Origin: Chaetoceros tenuissimus
Lineage: Eukaryota; Bacillariophyta; Thalassiosirophyceae; Chaetocerotales; Chaetocerotaceae
Reading direction: 5' to 3'
DNA: 64,000 bases
Assembly (NCBI GenBank): GCA_021927905.1
Contig: BLLK01000051.1
Location: forward strand, 682,001-746,000
Shown here: positions 43,611 to 53,756 of the stretch, one piece after another
Position numbering within the stretch: position 1 is the first letter of the stretch
How the letters are laid out: every line of letters starts with the position of its first letter
Program-made: the position numbers and the translations under genes
Notes under the pieces: generated by a model
Seen by the model: the letters and a program-made list of their open reading frames with translations, nothing else
The model's database searches: none
What the model was told of the DNA's origin: nothing

Positions 43611-44928
43611 ATGAAAGGAGTTGTTCAAACTGTCGACCGTAATTTTGATGTGAAGGCATGTTGGTCAAAGGCAGGTATCGGAACTTCCATTTTACTCCAA
43701 CAGCGCACACAGAATAACAAAGGATTCAAAATCGCCCTGGATTTGGGATGGTACGTTTTATTTATATGATGCTGTGTTTCAACAATGTCCCCATACAAAC
43801 ACTTTCCTAACTTTTCATCTGTCCTCAAATTTCTCTATTTTCATAGTACTCCTATTTTCGATCAAACAATTGGTGCCAGTGCTGTAGTTCTCAGTCACGG
43901 TCATATTGATCACTTTGGCGGAATCTTTTCTCATGCAAGAGCTCACAGTTTACAAAGCAGTGGGTAAGTCAATGAGTCTTTGACTGATTGCTTTGGTAAT
44001 TCGCCTATTTATGTTCTTATCCACATATAATTCAATCTCTAGATCGGTACCTTCTTACTATGCCCCTAAGCATCTAGTACCAAAAATTGAAAAAGCAAGA
44101 GAAATATTTACTGAAATAGATGCTACATGTTGTCCAGATGATTTCATTTCAAACAATTCGCATCGTAGCGAAAGTTTGATTGCAATGAATATTATACCCA
44201 TTGAAGCTGGTGTTGAAGTTGAAATTAAGCAAAAGAAAGTAAAGAACGGGATTAGGTTTTACCTTCGGCCATTTCACGTTTCTCATGGTGGTCACCCTGC
44301 ATACGGCTACACAATTGTTTCAAAAACTACTCTAACTCAATTGAAAGAGGAATATCAAGGTTTAGAAGGGAAAGATATAGGAAAGATAGCAAGAAGCGGC
44401 ATTGAAATAAAAGAAACTGTAGTGAAGGAGGCAGTAGAGGTCTGCTATACGGGTGATACTTCTGTAGATGGACTGACATGGCATGTTAATTTCACAAGTA
44501 GTGACGATAGCCGTATGAATAGTGCACAATACCTCCAACAAGGTTTTGAGGCACCCATTATTCTTTGCGAACTCACATTTCTTGATAGAAAGGATGAACA
44601 AATATCGAAAGAACGTGGTCATTTGAACATTGCAAATATAGAAGAGATATTTACAAGTCACGGTTGGGACATGATGGATAGATGTAAAATCGATACAAAT
44701 CGGCAACTTATATTTTATCATATAAGTGCAAAACATGGACCCGTGGATGCAATACTCGAGTCTCTCTCCAAAGAATTACCATCTTCTTTAATAGATTTGA
44801 GTCAAGTAGCGATTTCATCTTTCATGTCACCATCACAGACGAAATTCGATACCATTACTAGAGAAAATGGATGCATAGCATTGAGGGACTGGGCAAGTCA
44901 AAAGGAGAAACTTGGTAATGAGCACTAA
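43611..44928 (+). CDS. tRNase Z, short form (3 exons)
   Basis: Metallo-beta-lactamase-fold endonuclease that removes tRNA 3' trailers. Exons 43611-43750, 43847-43963 and 44043-44928 (introns 96 and 79 bp) give 380 aa. Motif HGHIDH (His64, His66, Asp68, His69) is complete. Further down come GIRFYLRPFHVSHGGHPAYGY, VEVCYTGDTSVDG (metal Asp), CELTFLDRKDE, ERGHLNIANIEEIF and FYHISAKH, in the order found in plant TRZ1/TRZ2. The segment KEEYQGLEGKDIGKIARSGI resembles the plant substrate-specificity region. The N-terminal coding start is uncertain: 43611 is the first ATG, but the open frame upstream looks like a transit peptide without its own ATG. Family firm, compartment open. Confidence 0.85.
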
Positions 44929-45294
44929 ATTATGAAATAATTGATTCTATGCAATAATGTAGATAGTACTGTTTGTGAATAGTTGAATGTGTGGAACAGA
45001 AAGCAATGACAAAGAAGCATGTTTATTTTTACTACGAGTAGTCTATGTTAATGAATTGTTGAGACAATCTTTTCTACGATAGAGACACTCTTTTCATGTC
45101 TTTAGTAAAGATACTCTTTTCTTCTTTCCTCAAAAAAGCAAGACACTCTTTTCTTCTCACCTCGAAATGTTCGGAACTTTGACGACGACATCATCATCAC
45201 CCTTGGACCTCAGATCTCAGAATGATAACTACTCGCGTAGACAATTAACAAATTCACCTACCCCTGTACTCCTTTGTCATTTGCTTGTATCAGA
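44929..45294. other. Intergenic
   Basis: 366 bp between plus-strand genes. It contains repeated ACTCTTTTC-type pyrimidine motifs (45087-45150). No gene seen. Confidence 0.45.
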
Positions 45295-46644
45295 ATGAGC
45301 AAACCACTAGTTATATTTGTTCCTGGTCTGTACTCTTCAACTCTGAAGTCAGATGCGTCATGTTTTCAACCTGATTCATTTGATATCCCCTCATCTTTGT
45401 TAAAATCTGTTCTCCTAGGAAACAGAGGGCATGCAAATCTGACCTTGCCAATCACATGGTCTCCCGATGAAAATGGAGTTTTCAAACAAGATCAAGATGA
45501 TATATATGCTGATGGCCCAATGAAGGCTGCACAACCCAAGTTCTTCCAAAGACTGGAGCTACTAGCTGAAAATGATCACATCGACTTACATTATGTTCCT
45601 TGGGATTGGAGAAGAAGTTTTGAAGAAGCAGAGGAAGTCATTTCATCCAAAATTCTTTCAATTTGCAAAGACGACGATAGAAAAGCTATTTTAATCACAC
45701 ATTCTACCGGAGCTATGCTCACATGGCCAACTATCAACGCACATCCTGAACTTTTTACTACTTGGATCAATGCTGCTGGGTGCCTATTGCTTGCTAGTAA
45801 CCTTTTTGCAAAAGAGTATTTTGAAGGTTGGCCTGTTCCTGGAGCTGAATTTATCAATATTCTTGGAAAAAAAGGTATGTTATTCGACGTGGTGTTTTCT
45901 TAAAACAATTTACATCATGTGCACATATCTCATTCGAACTGACTTTTGTTTTCATTCCTAGCATTTTTCACTTTTACTGGTCCATATGCATATTTCCCAA
46001 TCAAGGGAGAAGTTTGGGGAGGAGATGGAGTTGGTGATCTCATCACAACTGAAGGAAAAATAATTGGAAACTATGCTGGAGGGAACAATGACGGTATTGA
46101 TCTTCATGATATCGAAACTTGGAAAGAATATAAAATGGGAATATACGGTTGGAAAGGTGAGCTTGGACAGGAAGTCACTCCTGAGGAAGAACTTCATTTG
46201 AAGCATTCTCTCGAGGTTGGTAAAAGATTTCGTGAGAAGTTTTTGTTTCGTAACGGTAGAGAATATACACCTAGCGCTTTGCAGAAACCATTATCTTCCT
46301 ACTTCCATATCAAGATAATATGCTATGGAAATGATCAATTTGACACCCATTCTGCATATGAAATTGATATGGAAAGCAAAAAGATTGATGTCTCTGAATC
46401 CAAGGTCAAAGCAAAAGGAGATGGGACATTGTATACTAAAAACTGGTCAAAAGTTCCAGGTGGTCTTGATGTCGAAGTCGTCCTGTCTGATCCAACATCT
46501 GGCCATGTTCCTTTGCTAGACGATGATAATCTTCATAAGATCATGGTGGATAACTTCTTTCCTGACGATGACGTTAGAAAAGCCGAAGCTTTAAGTCTTT
46601 TAGAACTTGAAGTAACCGAGGCGGATGAAAACCAATCTGAATAG
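45295..46644 (+). CDS. LCAT-like lipase/acyltransferase (2 exons)
   Basis: Exons 45295-45874 and 45962-46644 (87-bp intron, GTATGT donor, TCCTAG acceptor) give 420 aa. The alpha/beta-hydrolase is of the lecithin:cholesterol acyltransferase family. PLVIFVPGLYSS forms the first strand and oxyanion region, YVPWDWRRSF is the family signature after the lid, and ILITHSTGAML carries the nucleophile Ser137. FFTFTGPYAYFPIKGEVWGG forms across the splice. KAKGDGTLY (likely acid) and TSGHVPLLDDD (likely catalytic His) close the triad. No signal peptide or membrane segment, so it is probably cytosolic. Acyl donor and acceptor cannot be read from sequence. Confidence 0.88.
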
Positions 46645-46825
46645 ATAGTAATACGAATCAATTGATAAATTTAAATCTACATTATGTACAGATACTTGAG
46701 AAATGTTCGTCTAGCCATTAGAGAGCTAAACATATGTGTCATATGTTTATGCACTGTCATCCCGGTTTCCGAAACACTGCCATATAAAATGAGAGCAATC
46801 GGATCCGAAACGAGCGCACACGTTC

Positions 46826-47241
46826 TTAAACTTTTGATTCTCTTTTGATCACACGGTCTAGAAGGTTCTCCAAGCGTTCTATATTGACAGCATCAAGATA
46901 ACGAGATGAGTTTTAAATTCTCCGTACTACATGAATAAACTAAAGAAGAGTAACTTACCATCAAGCTCATCAAGAATCTCATTCGTTCTAGTACGTATTG
47001 CTCTATTAGATCTAAGATTAGCACATACTACTACGTCATGAGGTGACGTGCTAGTAGTATCAAGTGAATGATTTCTTGTTGGTGTTGAGAAATTGAAATT
47101 ACGACGAAGAACATTGGTGTCAACATGCTGAAATGGTTGTAATTCATCATCACCTATACGACGGATCCGTCTATTTGCACTGAATGTGCACTGGGTATCC
47201 CTTTCACTTCGGAGGCGATTAGTATTGTGATGGAAATTCAT
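46826..47241 (-). CDS. MNF-family small protein, copy 1 (2 exons)
   Basis: Exons 47241-46959 and 46878-46826 (80-bp intron, GTAAGT donor) give 111 aa. Same layout as the gene pair at 48.3 and 52.1 kb: start MNF, then a basic stretch, NRRIRR, PFQHVD (PFEHVD in the pair), RRN and an ELDE helix formed across the splice (EILDELDERLENLLDRV). The splice falls one base into the same Gly/Glu codon in all copies. Diverged from the pair (roughly a third identical by eye), so this is an older duplicate. Function unknown; a short coiled coil at the C-terminus is likely. Confidence 0.65.
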
Positions 47242-48071
47242 GTCTGCTTTTTGGATGCGAGTATTTGTGTTGGGTTGATGTAGTAGATGTCGATGTCGAA
47301 GTGTGGACGGAAAAAAAATATGAGTATGAGGGTTCGCCCTCCCGAGGATGAGGAGAAACATCCTGAAGCTGAAGGAATAAGGTGGAATGTCAACCAAGTT
47401 TTTATCCTCATTGAGAAGGCGTGCTAACAATAGTACGTCCTTGACAAGAAGAATGAAATATGATACATACGTATGATGTATGATGAACGATTGAAATCGT
47501 CAGAGAAAAGTCAACTGGTCAGAAATATCTCAGCTACGGAATGTCAATGTCCATATAATGTAAACTTATCAGATTTCAATCTTGCTGACGCGATAAACGA
47601 TTAAAGTCAAAGGTAGACTACTCAAGAGAAAAACATTGCGGTTTTCTACGGAAGGCAATTGATGAACTAAGGGTAGGAATGTCAATGTCCAAATACTTGA
47701 GAACTGACATTTCCTAACAAACTGTCCTCTTGCTGACGTATGAACAATCGAAGTCAAAGGTATATCCAAGAAATGTCTACGAGGAAAGGCAGTGTTATGA
47801 GTAGGGGTAGGAATGAGAACTGACTTTTTCAACGAAGAAGGCCAAATGAAAATGCACCAGTTCCTAGGTGAAAAGTGCAAAACTCCGGCTGAAGACCTCT
47901 ATTCTGTTTTTGTTTGATGATTGATGATCTTGTCATATTGAATAAATGTACTACTTTTTATCATTAAAATATATGCATCCGTAAGAAATCATGTAGAGAT
48001 TTTTAGTATCCACTTGATTTGATATTATTACGCTTTATATTTTCATGCAATAATCTTTTTGTTATTTACTG
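47242..48071. other. Intergenic with degenerate tandem repeat
   Basis: 830 bp. Two related stretches at about 47536-47614 and 47672-47766 share GGAATGTCAATGTCCA and CTTGCTGACG...AAGTCAAAGGTA. A 103-codon minus-strand frame crosses them and is not supported. Confidence 0.45.
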
Positions 48072-48157
48072 TTAAATAATGAGCTATGAAAACTTTTAGA
48101 AAATGGAACTTTGTGTTACATATCTATTAAAATATTCCCTTGTTCGATGCAAATATG

Positions 48158-48162
<5 letters not shown>

Positions 48163-48224
<62 letters not shown>
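48163..48224. repeat. AT microsatellite
   Basis: Long run of alternating TA with few interruptions. The equivalent tract in copy 2 (52016-52032) is about 49 bp shorter, the largest difference between the copies apart from the inserted element. Confidence 0.95.
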
Positions 48225-48265
48225 ATTCTGTGTGTCCATGTAGGTGGTCCTTTCAACATATAGAT

Positions 48266-48713
48266 TTATATCTTCTTTGAATCATCATCTTCTTCTGCTT
48301 CGATTCTGCAAATTTTCTTCAGAAGTTCATCCAAGCGTTCTATGATACCAAAAGAAAACATTGGATTAGCACATATTTCGTGTGAGATATTCTCATTCAA
48401 ACGCAAGCTATGATTGTGAAATATTTGTTGTTCACAAGCCCAAAGGCCCATACTCACCGTCGAGTTCTTTCAGTACTTTTGGCGCCTTACTGCATGTCTG
48501 TTTAGCAATTTTACTATCCGCATATCTTTTGATATCCCTCTCTGATGTGTTCCTTCTCATGTTTAGGCTAGCGTCTACATGTTCAAAAGGATTATGTTCT
48601 AGTAGATCACTTCTTGTACTATCTTCTATGCGACGATTCTGTATTTCATAATTTTTTGAATGATGAAGGTCCCTGATGCTAAGGATACGTTTTTGACTAA
48701 CTTGGAAGTTCAT
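48266..48713 (-). CDS. MNF-family small protein, copy 2 (2 exons)
   Basis: Exons 48713-48458 and 48339-48266 (118-bp intron, GTGAGT donor, ATCATAG acceptor) give 109 aa. Starts MNFQVSQKRIL, then NYEIQNRRIEDS, HNPFEHVDASLNMRRN, and across the splice KVLKELDERLDELLKKIC, ending in EAEEDDDSKKI. Predicted C-terminal amphipathic helix, no signal peptide. Related to the gene at 46.8-47.2 kb and identical or nearly so to the copy at 52.1 kb. An upstream Met at 48770 is in frame but gives an unconserved extension. Unknown function. Confidence 0.65.
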
Positions 48714-49210
48714 AGTTTTAGAGTGGAAATGTGCTGAAAGAATAGCAGATGGTAGCAAATGAATGAGCAAATGGATGGAACAAGTTGTTTACTTTTATGT
48801 GGACAAACAATAATAACAGTCCAACTTAGAAAAACTCCGATTCTTCGTCTCTTTGTTGTAGCGCGTGTGTCGACATTTTCTCCTGGACAAACTGATAAAT
48901 AAAATGTCAGCTTCTCTCATTCAGAAAGGGGGAATGCAGGAATACTTCGATTCTTCTACTATTGATTGACTTCATCGACATTTGTCCATCATTCGTGTCA
49001 TCCAGAAAGGGGGAAATCAATCGAAGAATAATAGTATTGTACGTACTACGTAGTAGCCAAAATTCTAAACAGAAGTACGAACATATCTACCTACGACGAT
49101 ATGAATGGATTTGCGGACGATGACAGACGACACAGTGATAGTGGAATGAATATCAGACAAAGCCTCCATAATTACTACGCATCTATTGAAATCTCATAAT
49201 AGAAATAAGA
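48714..49210. other. Intergenic in duplication copy 1
   Basis: 497 bp between a minus-strand and a plus-strand gene (divergent). It contains the empty target site (ACAATAATAACAG at about 48808) of the element found in copy 2, and repeated CAGAAAGGGGGAA motifs. No gene. Confidence 0.5.
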
Positions 49211-49405
49211 ATGTGCAGAAGAGTTTCATGCCCAAATTGTTCCAAAGCTACATGGCAGGGTTGTGGGATGCATGTCAGATGTGCTTTAATGGGTGTTTCA
49301 GAGGAGGATAGGTGCGCCAACTGGAAGAAGGGAGTTACACAACCATGTTCTTCTCAAGCTATTAGTAACACTAAAAGTCCAAAAGATGCAACATCTTCTA
49401 AGTAA
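49211..49405 (+). CDS. MCR small Cys-rich protein, copy 1
   Basis: 64 aa opening MCRRVSCPNCSKATWQGCGMH. The spacing MCR-x2-C-x2-C-x-K-x-TW-x-GCG-x-H is a layout I recall from small conserved uncharacterised proteins of fungi, plants and protists; it is compatible with a single zinc site (Cys, Cys, Cys, His). The middle, RCALMGVSEEDRCANWKKG, matches the usual second Cys motif. The C-terminus is Ser/Thr/Lys-rich and poorly conserved. A duplicate copy at 53562 encodes the same protein. Function unknown. Confidence 0.7.
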   Translation: MCRRVSCPNCSKATWQGCGMHVRCALMGVSEEDRCANWKKGVTQPCSSQAISNTKSPKDATSSK

Positions 49406-50340
49406 TCGATGCATGTCACCTTGTATTTGAAGAATAAAAAAGTGCCGCATGCTCCGAAAAAATGTTTTGGACGCCGACTCTCTCGGTGCTGATGTAGAAG
49501 TCCTTCGCTGTGCTAGCTAGCTATTGTGCTATAGTGCTATAATTACAGTTAACCAAGCAAGAAAACAACCGTAGATTTTTCCAAAAGAATTGTTATGAAG
49601 GGAATAGATCCCACGAATATTGCATAGTAATCAAAATTTCTCTTGTTGTATTTTCTTGCCCATTATTGCTTCAACAAAACTATCCAACAGTAACAATCCT
49701 GATAAATAATTACTATGTATAGCTTAGTATAAGTAGACTTTTTTCACTGAAAATACTTTATGCTTTTGTAACTTTCAGATTTTAGATGATGAAAAAGTTG
49801 TTTTTAAGATCTGCCATGTGCAGGTCTTTCTAATTCAAGACAGTTACGACGACACGAAGGGTACTGCATGTTGCTTTGATTCTCAATTACTATTACCATC
49901 GCTTTCTCAATTCGAACAAGTACAAATTCCATCAGTACGAGTCCATGTACCGTAGAAAATAAAACACCAAAGTCAGTCTCATCGTCTCATCAATGTGCAT
50001 ATTTGGATTTTAGGGTAGTATCAGTTCGAGACAAGTACAAATTATAAAAAATGAGCCTATTTTTATGAAACAAAATGACCTCCGAGAGGCATAGAGGATG
50101 ACCCCTATAGAACCCCTTTTCACCATGCCTAGATGTGTTTCACTACTCAACTTCATTCCAACAGCTTAAGCATTCAAGATGTATTTACCCTTCTATGTGT
50201 ACATGACCGTAATTTCTCAATTCAATCTATAAAAGAGCATAGTTGTATATTCCATCTAATTAATTCAAAGTCACAAAAAAGCTATTTCAATAGGAATCCC
50301 GAGTGTTCGTTTTTCTCCGTGATATAAAAGTCATTTTCAT
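49406..50340. other. Intergenic in duplication copy 1
   Basis: 935 bp without a supported gene. A 64-codon frame at 50133-50327 repeats at 54484-54678 but has no motif. Repeated text is described under the duplication. Confidence 0.5.
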
Positions 50341-50566
50341 CCAAACACATTGAAAAAAAAAAAAAAAAAGTAGTGATGATGACGTCGACAAGGACGTTTA
50401 TTTTTTTCAACGCACCTTGTCCAAACAACTTTCGAAAAGAAAAAAAAAGTTTATGTCAATTTTAGCTAGATTATTATAATACTCTTCATTTTCACTCGGC
50501 TGTCCTACGCTTCTTTCATATGACCTCTCCACCACTCATGCGAGCCGTCTTCTCCACCAAATACAT

Positions 50567-50944
50567 TCATTCTTCACTTTCATGTTCCTGTGCACGTAAG
50601 GTATCCAACTGTTCCTCTAGCTCAATGAGTGCGTCAGCTTGTGCCAGAATCTGTGCTTCAATTTGATCAGTCCATACCTTCTGTTCTTCAATTTCTTCAG
50701 CAGGGATATGCTCATCTCTCTGCATCTTTCTAAGTTCCTTCATCGCTTCAATCTTCCGACCTTTTAAGTCGAGAAGAGTAGATTCACTTGCACGAATCTC
50801 ACTCTTGAGAACAGATGCTTCCATGACGTAAGTTGAACGTGCCAATCTCTTCATCAACTCTTTATCTTCCTTACTCACTTCAATTGAGATCTTTCTTTTG
50901 GTTCCAGAAGAGTTGACAGCAGAAGGAATATTGTTCTCACTCAA
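50567..50944 (-). pseudogene. N-terminally truncated coiled-coil protein of the transposon
   Basis: 126-codon frame without its own ATG at the 5' edge (it begins at the junction with the transposase fragment). Content: basic TKRKISIEVSKEDKELMKRLAR, then long Glu/Lys/Ala helices (ELRKMQRDEHIPAEEIEEQ) ending EHESEE. Two-gene Harbinger elements commonly carry an accessory helical DNA-binding partner divergent from the transposase. This fits, but no SANT/Myb motif is left to prove it. Confidence 0.55.
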
Positions 50945-51661
50945 AGCGAACGAAAATGGTTTTGTTCCAGGAAGAATAAATACGGCCTAAATCTACAAGC
51001 AATCTGTGATTCCCGAAAGCGATTCTTAGATTTATCCATTCTTTTTGGTGGATCTTCCAGTGATCTCATTGCATTTGAATCTTCTCCAATCCGCCAAAAG
51101 CTTGAGCAGCCAGGTTTCTTAGCAGATGGTCTCTGTCTATTTGGAGACAATGCATACGTCAACACAAAATTCATGGCTACACCATACGTGAAATCTCATA
51201 GAGGTTGGTCTGATCTTCATGATAACTACAACTTTTACCATTCACAGTTGCGTATTAATATTGAATGTGCATTCGGTATTCTCTGTCAGCGATGGGGATT
51301 CTTACGAAAACCTGCTCCAAAGAAATACAGCATCAAGAAGATCATGGCGTTCGTATCCTGTCTCTGTCGCTTGCATAACTTTCTCATTGATCAGAATCCG
51401 ATGTATGGCTCTAGCATGCTTGCTCCAACACCACGAGATGCATATCATTTAAGTTGCGAAGGTCAAGTAGATGTGTCAGAGAGACGTGATGGATATCCAT
51501 TGGTACCAAATGATCTAAGTGGAGGAGGTGAGCATTTTGATGATGATACTCAGAGAACGAGAAGATCTACTGTGCCACGCGGCTTGGAAAATATGCTTCC
51601 ACGTGAACAATTGATGATCCAAGTTAGTGATAGTGGGTTTGTTAGACCATCAGTAACATAG
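50945..51661 (+). pseudogene. DDE_Tnp_4 (Harbinger/HARBI1-like) transposase, C-terminal part
   Basis: Readable from SERKWFCSRKNKYGLNLQA to the stop at 51661. Motifs of the DDE_4 nuclease: CDSRKRFLDLSILFGGSSSD, LFGDNAYVN (second Asp), HDNYNFYHSQLRINIECAFG (Glu) and RKPAPKKYSIKKIMAF, LHNFLID. The first catalytic Asp (the DGTxI region) and everything N-terminal are missing, so the protein cannot be active. The remaining frame is open, which suggests a recent deletion. Confidence 0.85.
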
Positions 51662-51781
51662 AGTAGATGATATGGAAAGAGTGATAGTTGTAACATAAAC
51701 ATGCAGTTCTATGGTGCAGTCTTCTCTCTTCTTACTACCCTCCGTCCGCAGAAACGAGGATGGCCGATCGTCCTATCTACA

Positions 51782-51837
51782 TTTTTTTTTTTTCCGATGC
51801 CAGCCTCGGTGGGGAGCTGGCATCGCAAAAAAAAAAA
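51782..51837. other. T-run / 10-bp stem / A-run hairpin
   Basis: T12, then CGATGCCAGC, an 11-nt loop, GCTGGCATCG and A11. The two halves pair for about 22 bp with one C-C mismatch. Lies in the transposon remnant, 3' of the transposase. It may be a nested fold-back footprint. Confidence 0.7.
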
Positions 51838-52074
51838 GTAAAAAAAACATGTCATGATCAGAAAATGAATGGGTTATGAGGTGTGATTTTTTACTTTTTT
51901 TTTTTTTTTTGCTGTGTTTGGACAAGGCCTTAAATAATGAGCTATGAAAACTTTTAGAAAATGGAACTTTGTGTTACATATCTATTAAAATATTCCCTTG
52001 TTCGATGCAAATATGTATATATATATATATATAATTCTGTGTGTCCATGTAGGTGGTCCTTTCAACATATAGAT

Positions 52075-52522
52075 TTATATCTTCTTTGAATCATCATCTT
52101 CTTCTGCTTCGATTCTGCAAATTTTCTTCAGAAGTTCATCCAAGCGTTCTATGATACCAAAAGAAAACATTGGATTAGCACATATTTCGTGTGAGATATT
52201 CTCATTCAAACGCAAGCTATGATTGTGAAATATTTGTTGTTCACAAGCCCAAAGGCCCATACTCACCGTCGAGTTCTTTCAGTACTTTTGGCGCCTTACT
52301 GCATGTCTGTTTAGCAATTTTACTATCCGCATATCTTTTGATATCCCTCTCTGATGTGTTCCTTCTCATGTTTAGGCTAGCGTCTACATGTTCAAAAGGA
52401 TTATGTTCTAGTAGATCACTTCTTGTACTATCTTCTATGCGACGATTCTGTATTTCATAATTTTTTGAATGATGAAGGTCCCTGATGCTAAGGATACGTT
52501 TTTGACTAACTTGGAAGTTCAT
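52075..52522 (-). CDS. MNF-family small protein, copy 3 (2 exons)
   Basis: Exons 52522-52267 and 52148-52075, offset 3809 bp from copy 2 and encoding the same 109-aa protein. Splice sites are conserved. Since the copies are near-identical, either could be the expressed one; the inserted element lies about 100 bp upstream of this copy, so its promoter may be altered while copy 2 keeps the original. Confidence 0.65.
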
Positions 52523-52622
52523 AGTTTTAGAGTGGAAATGTGCTGAAAGAATAGCAGATGGTAGCAAATGAATGAGCAAATGGATGGAACAAGTTGTTTA
52601 CTTTTATGTGGACAAACAATAA

Positions 52623-53162
52623 CTACGCGTGTGGAAAACTCGTCGGACGAGTTTTTTTCCGGGTCTTTGCAAGCGTTGTGGAAGCAAGTACACTACTAAC
52701 GGATACAGCAAATCTCTATGCACAATTCATAAAAAAAATGTTGTAGAAATACAAAACTATGGGACATATGTCTTCTTCTTGCATAAATATAAATATTTTG
52801 TATGGGATGAATATTGTTTTCATGGATTCTTCGACCACTAATGAAATCGTCCGAGTTTGAGATTTCTGGTATGTGCAAGTACGAGGAAAACACGTAGAAA
52901 ATAGGCCAAAAATCAAGAAATATTGAATGGCTTAGTAGTGCAATAAACGTGCTACAGAGTCCGTTGAGCAGCCTAATATGATTTTCTAGAGTGTATACAA
53001 GACTTGGGCAACGGTAGTTTCAATGAAAATTATGTATGTTGAAGTCTAATTGGGGTTCATTTAGACTTGTATGAATTGAGTCATTTCTGGATTTTGCGCG
53101 ACGAAGCTACGAAAATCTTGTCGGACGAGTTTTCCACGCGGACGAGTTTTCCACGCGCGTAG
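52623..53162. mobile_element. 540-bp inverted-repeat element (non-autonomous)
   Basis: Ends CTACGCG...CGCGTAG with 22-bp inverted termini differing at one base. Comparison with the empty site in copy 1 shows a 2-bp AA target duplication. The left terminus is part of a palindrome (AAAACTCGTC-G-GACGAGTTTT). Near the right end GGACGAGTTTTCCACGCG is repeated twice in tandem. It has no transposase; the only frames are short. Superfamily unassigned. Confidence 0.85.
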
Positions 53163-53561
53163 AATAACAGTCCAACTTAGAAAAACTCCGATTCTTCGTC
53201 TCTTTGTTGTAGCGCGTGTGTCGACATTTTCTCCTGGACAAACTGATAAATAAAATGTCAGCTTCTCTCATTCAGAAAGGGGGAATGCAGGAATACTTCG
53301 ATTCTTCTACTATTGATTGACTTCATCGACATTTGTCCATCATTCGTGTCATCCAGAAAGGGGGAAATCAATCGAAGAATAATAGTATTGTACGTACTAC
53401 GTAGTAGCCAAAATTCTAAACAGAAGTACGAACGTATCTACCTACGACGATATGAATGGATTTGCGGACGATGACAGACGACACAGTGATAGTGGAATGA
53501 ATATCAGACAAAGCCTCCATAATTACTACACATCTATTGAAATCTCATAATAGAAATAAGA

Positions 53562-53756
53562 ATGTGCAGAAGAGTTTCATGCCCAAATTGTTCCAAAGCT
53601 ACATGGCAGGGTTGTGGGATGCATGTCAGATGTGCTTTAATGGGTGTTTCAGAGGAGGATAGGTGCGCCAACTGGAAGAAGGGAGTTACACAACCATGTT
53701 CTTCTCAAGCTATTAGTAACACTAAAAGTCCAAAAGATGCAACATCTTCTAAGTAA
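53562..53756 (+). CDS. MCR small Cys-rich protein, copy 2
   Basis: Duplicate of the gene at 49211 with the same 64-residue product and the same downstream AATAAA-like signals. The inserted element lies about 400 bp upstream. Both copies are intact, so dosage rather than function is the likely outcome of the duplication. Confidence 0.7.
   Translation: MCRRVSCPNCSKATWQGCGMHVRCALMGVSEEDRCANWKKGVTQPCSSQAISNTKSPKDATSSK

Larger units (their letters stand above)
48072..50340. repeat. Direct duplication, copy 1 (2.27 kb)
   Basis: Near-identical to 51930-54691. I noticed very few single-base differences (for example within 49060-49180), a shorter AT tract in copy 2 and one element in copy 2. Carries one MNF-family gene and one MCR small protein gene. 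Its right edge abuts the transposon remnant at 50341. Left flank TTACTG-TTAAATAATG represents the site before Harbinger insertion. Confidence 0.95.
50341..51929. mobile_element. Harbinger-type DNA transposon remnant (internally deleted)
   Basis: 1.59 kb lying between the two duplication copies. The right end TGTTTGGACAAGGCC is followed by TTA, a PIF/Harbinger-type 3-bp target. Copy 1 keeps a single TTA at the same place (48072). The left end starts at CCAAACACA and lacks the outer GGCCTTGT. A second 13-bp perfect inverted match lies at 50415-50427 and 51915-51927. Contents: a minus-strand coiled-coil fragment and a plus-strand transposase fragment abutting at 50944/50945, consistent with deletion of the middle. 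Not mobile by itself. Confidence 0.8.

Noticed and set aside
47569-47880. 103-codon minus-strand frame
   Set aside because: Runs across the degenerate tandem repeat with no conserved sequence.
50133-50327. 64-codon frame repeated at 54484
   Set aside because: Repeat by virtue of the duplication only; no motif and poor composition.
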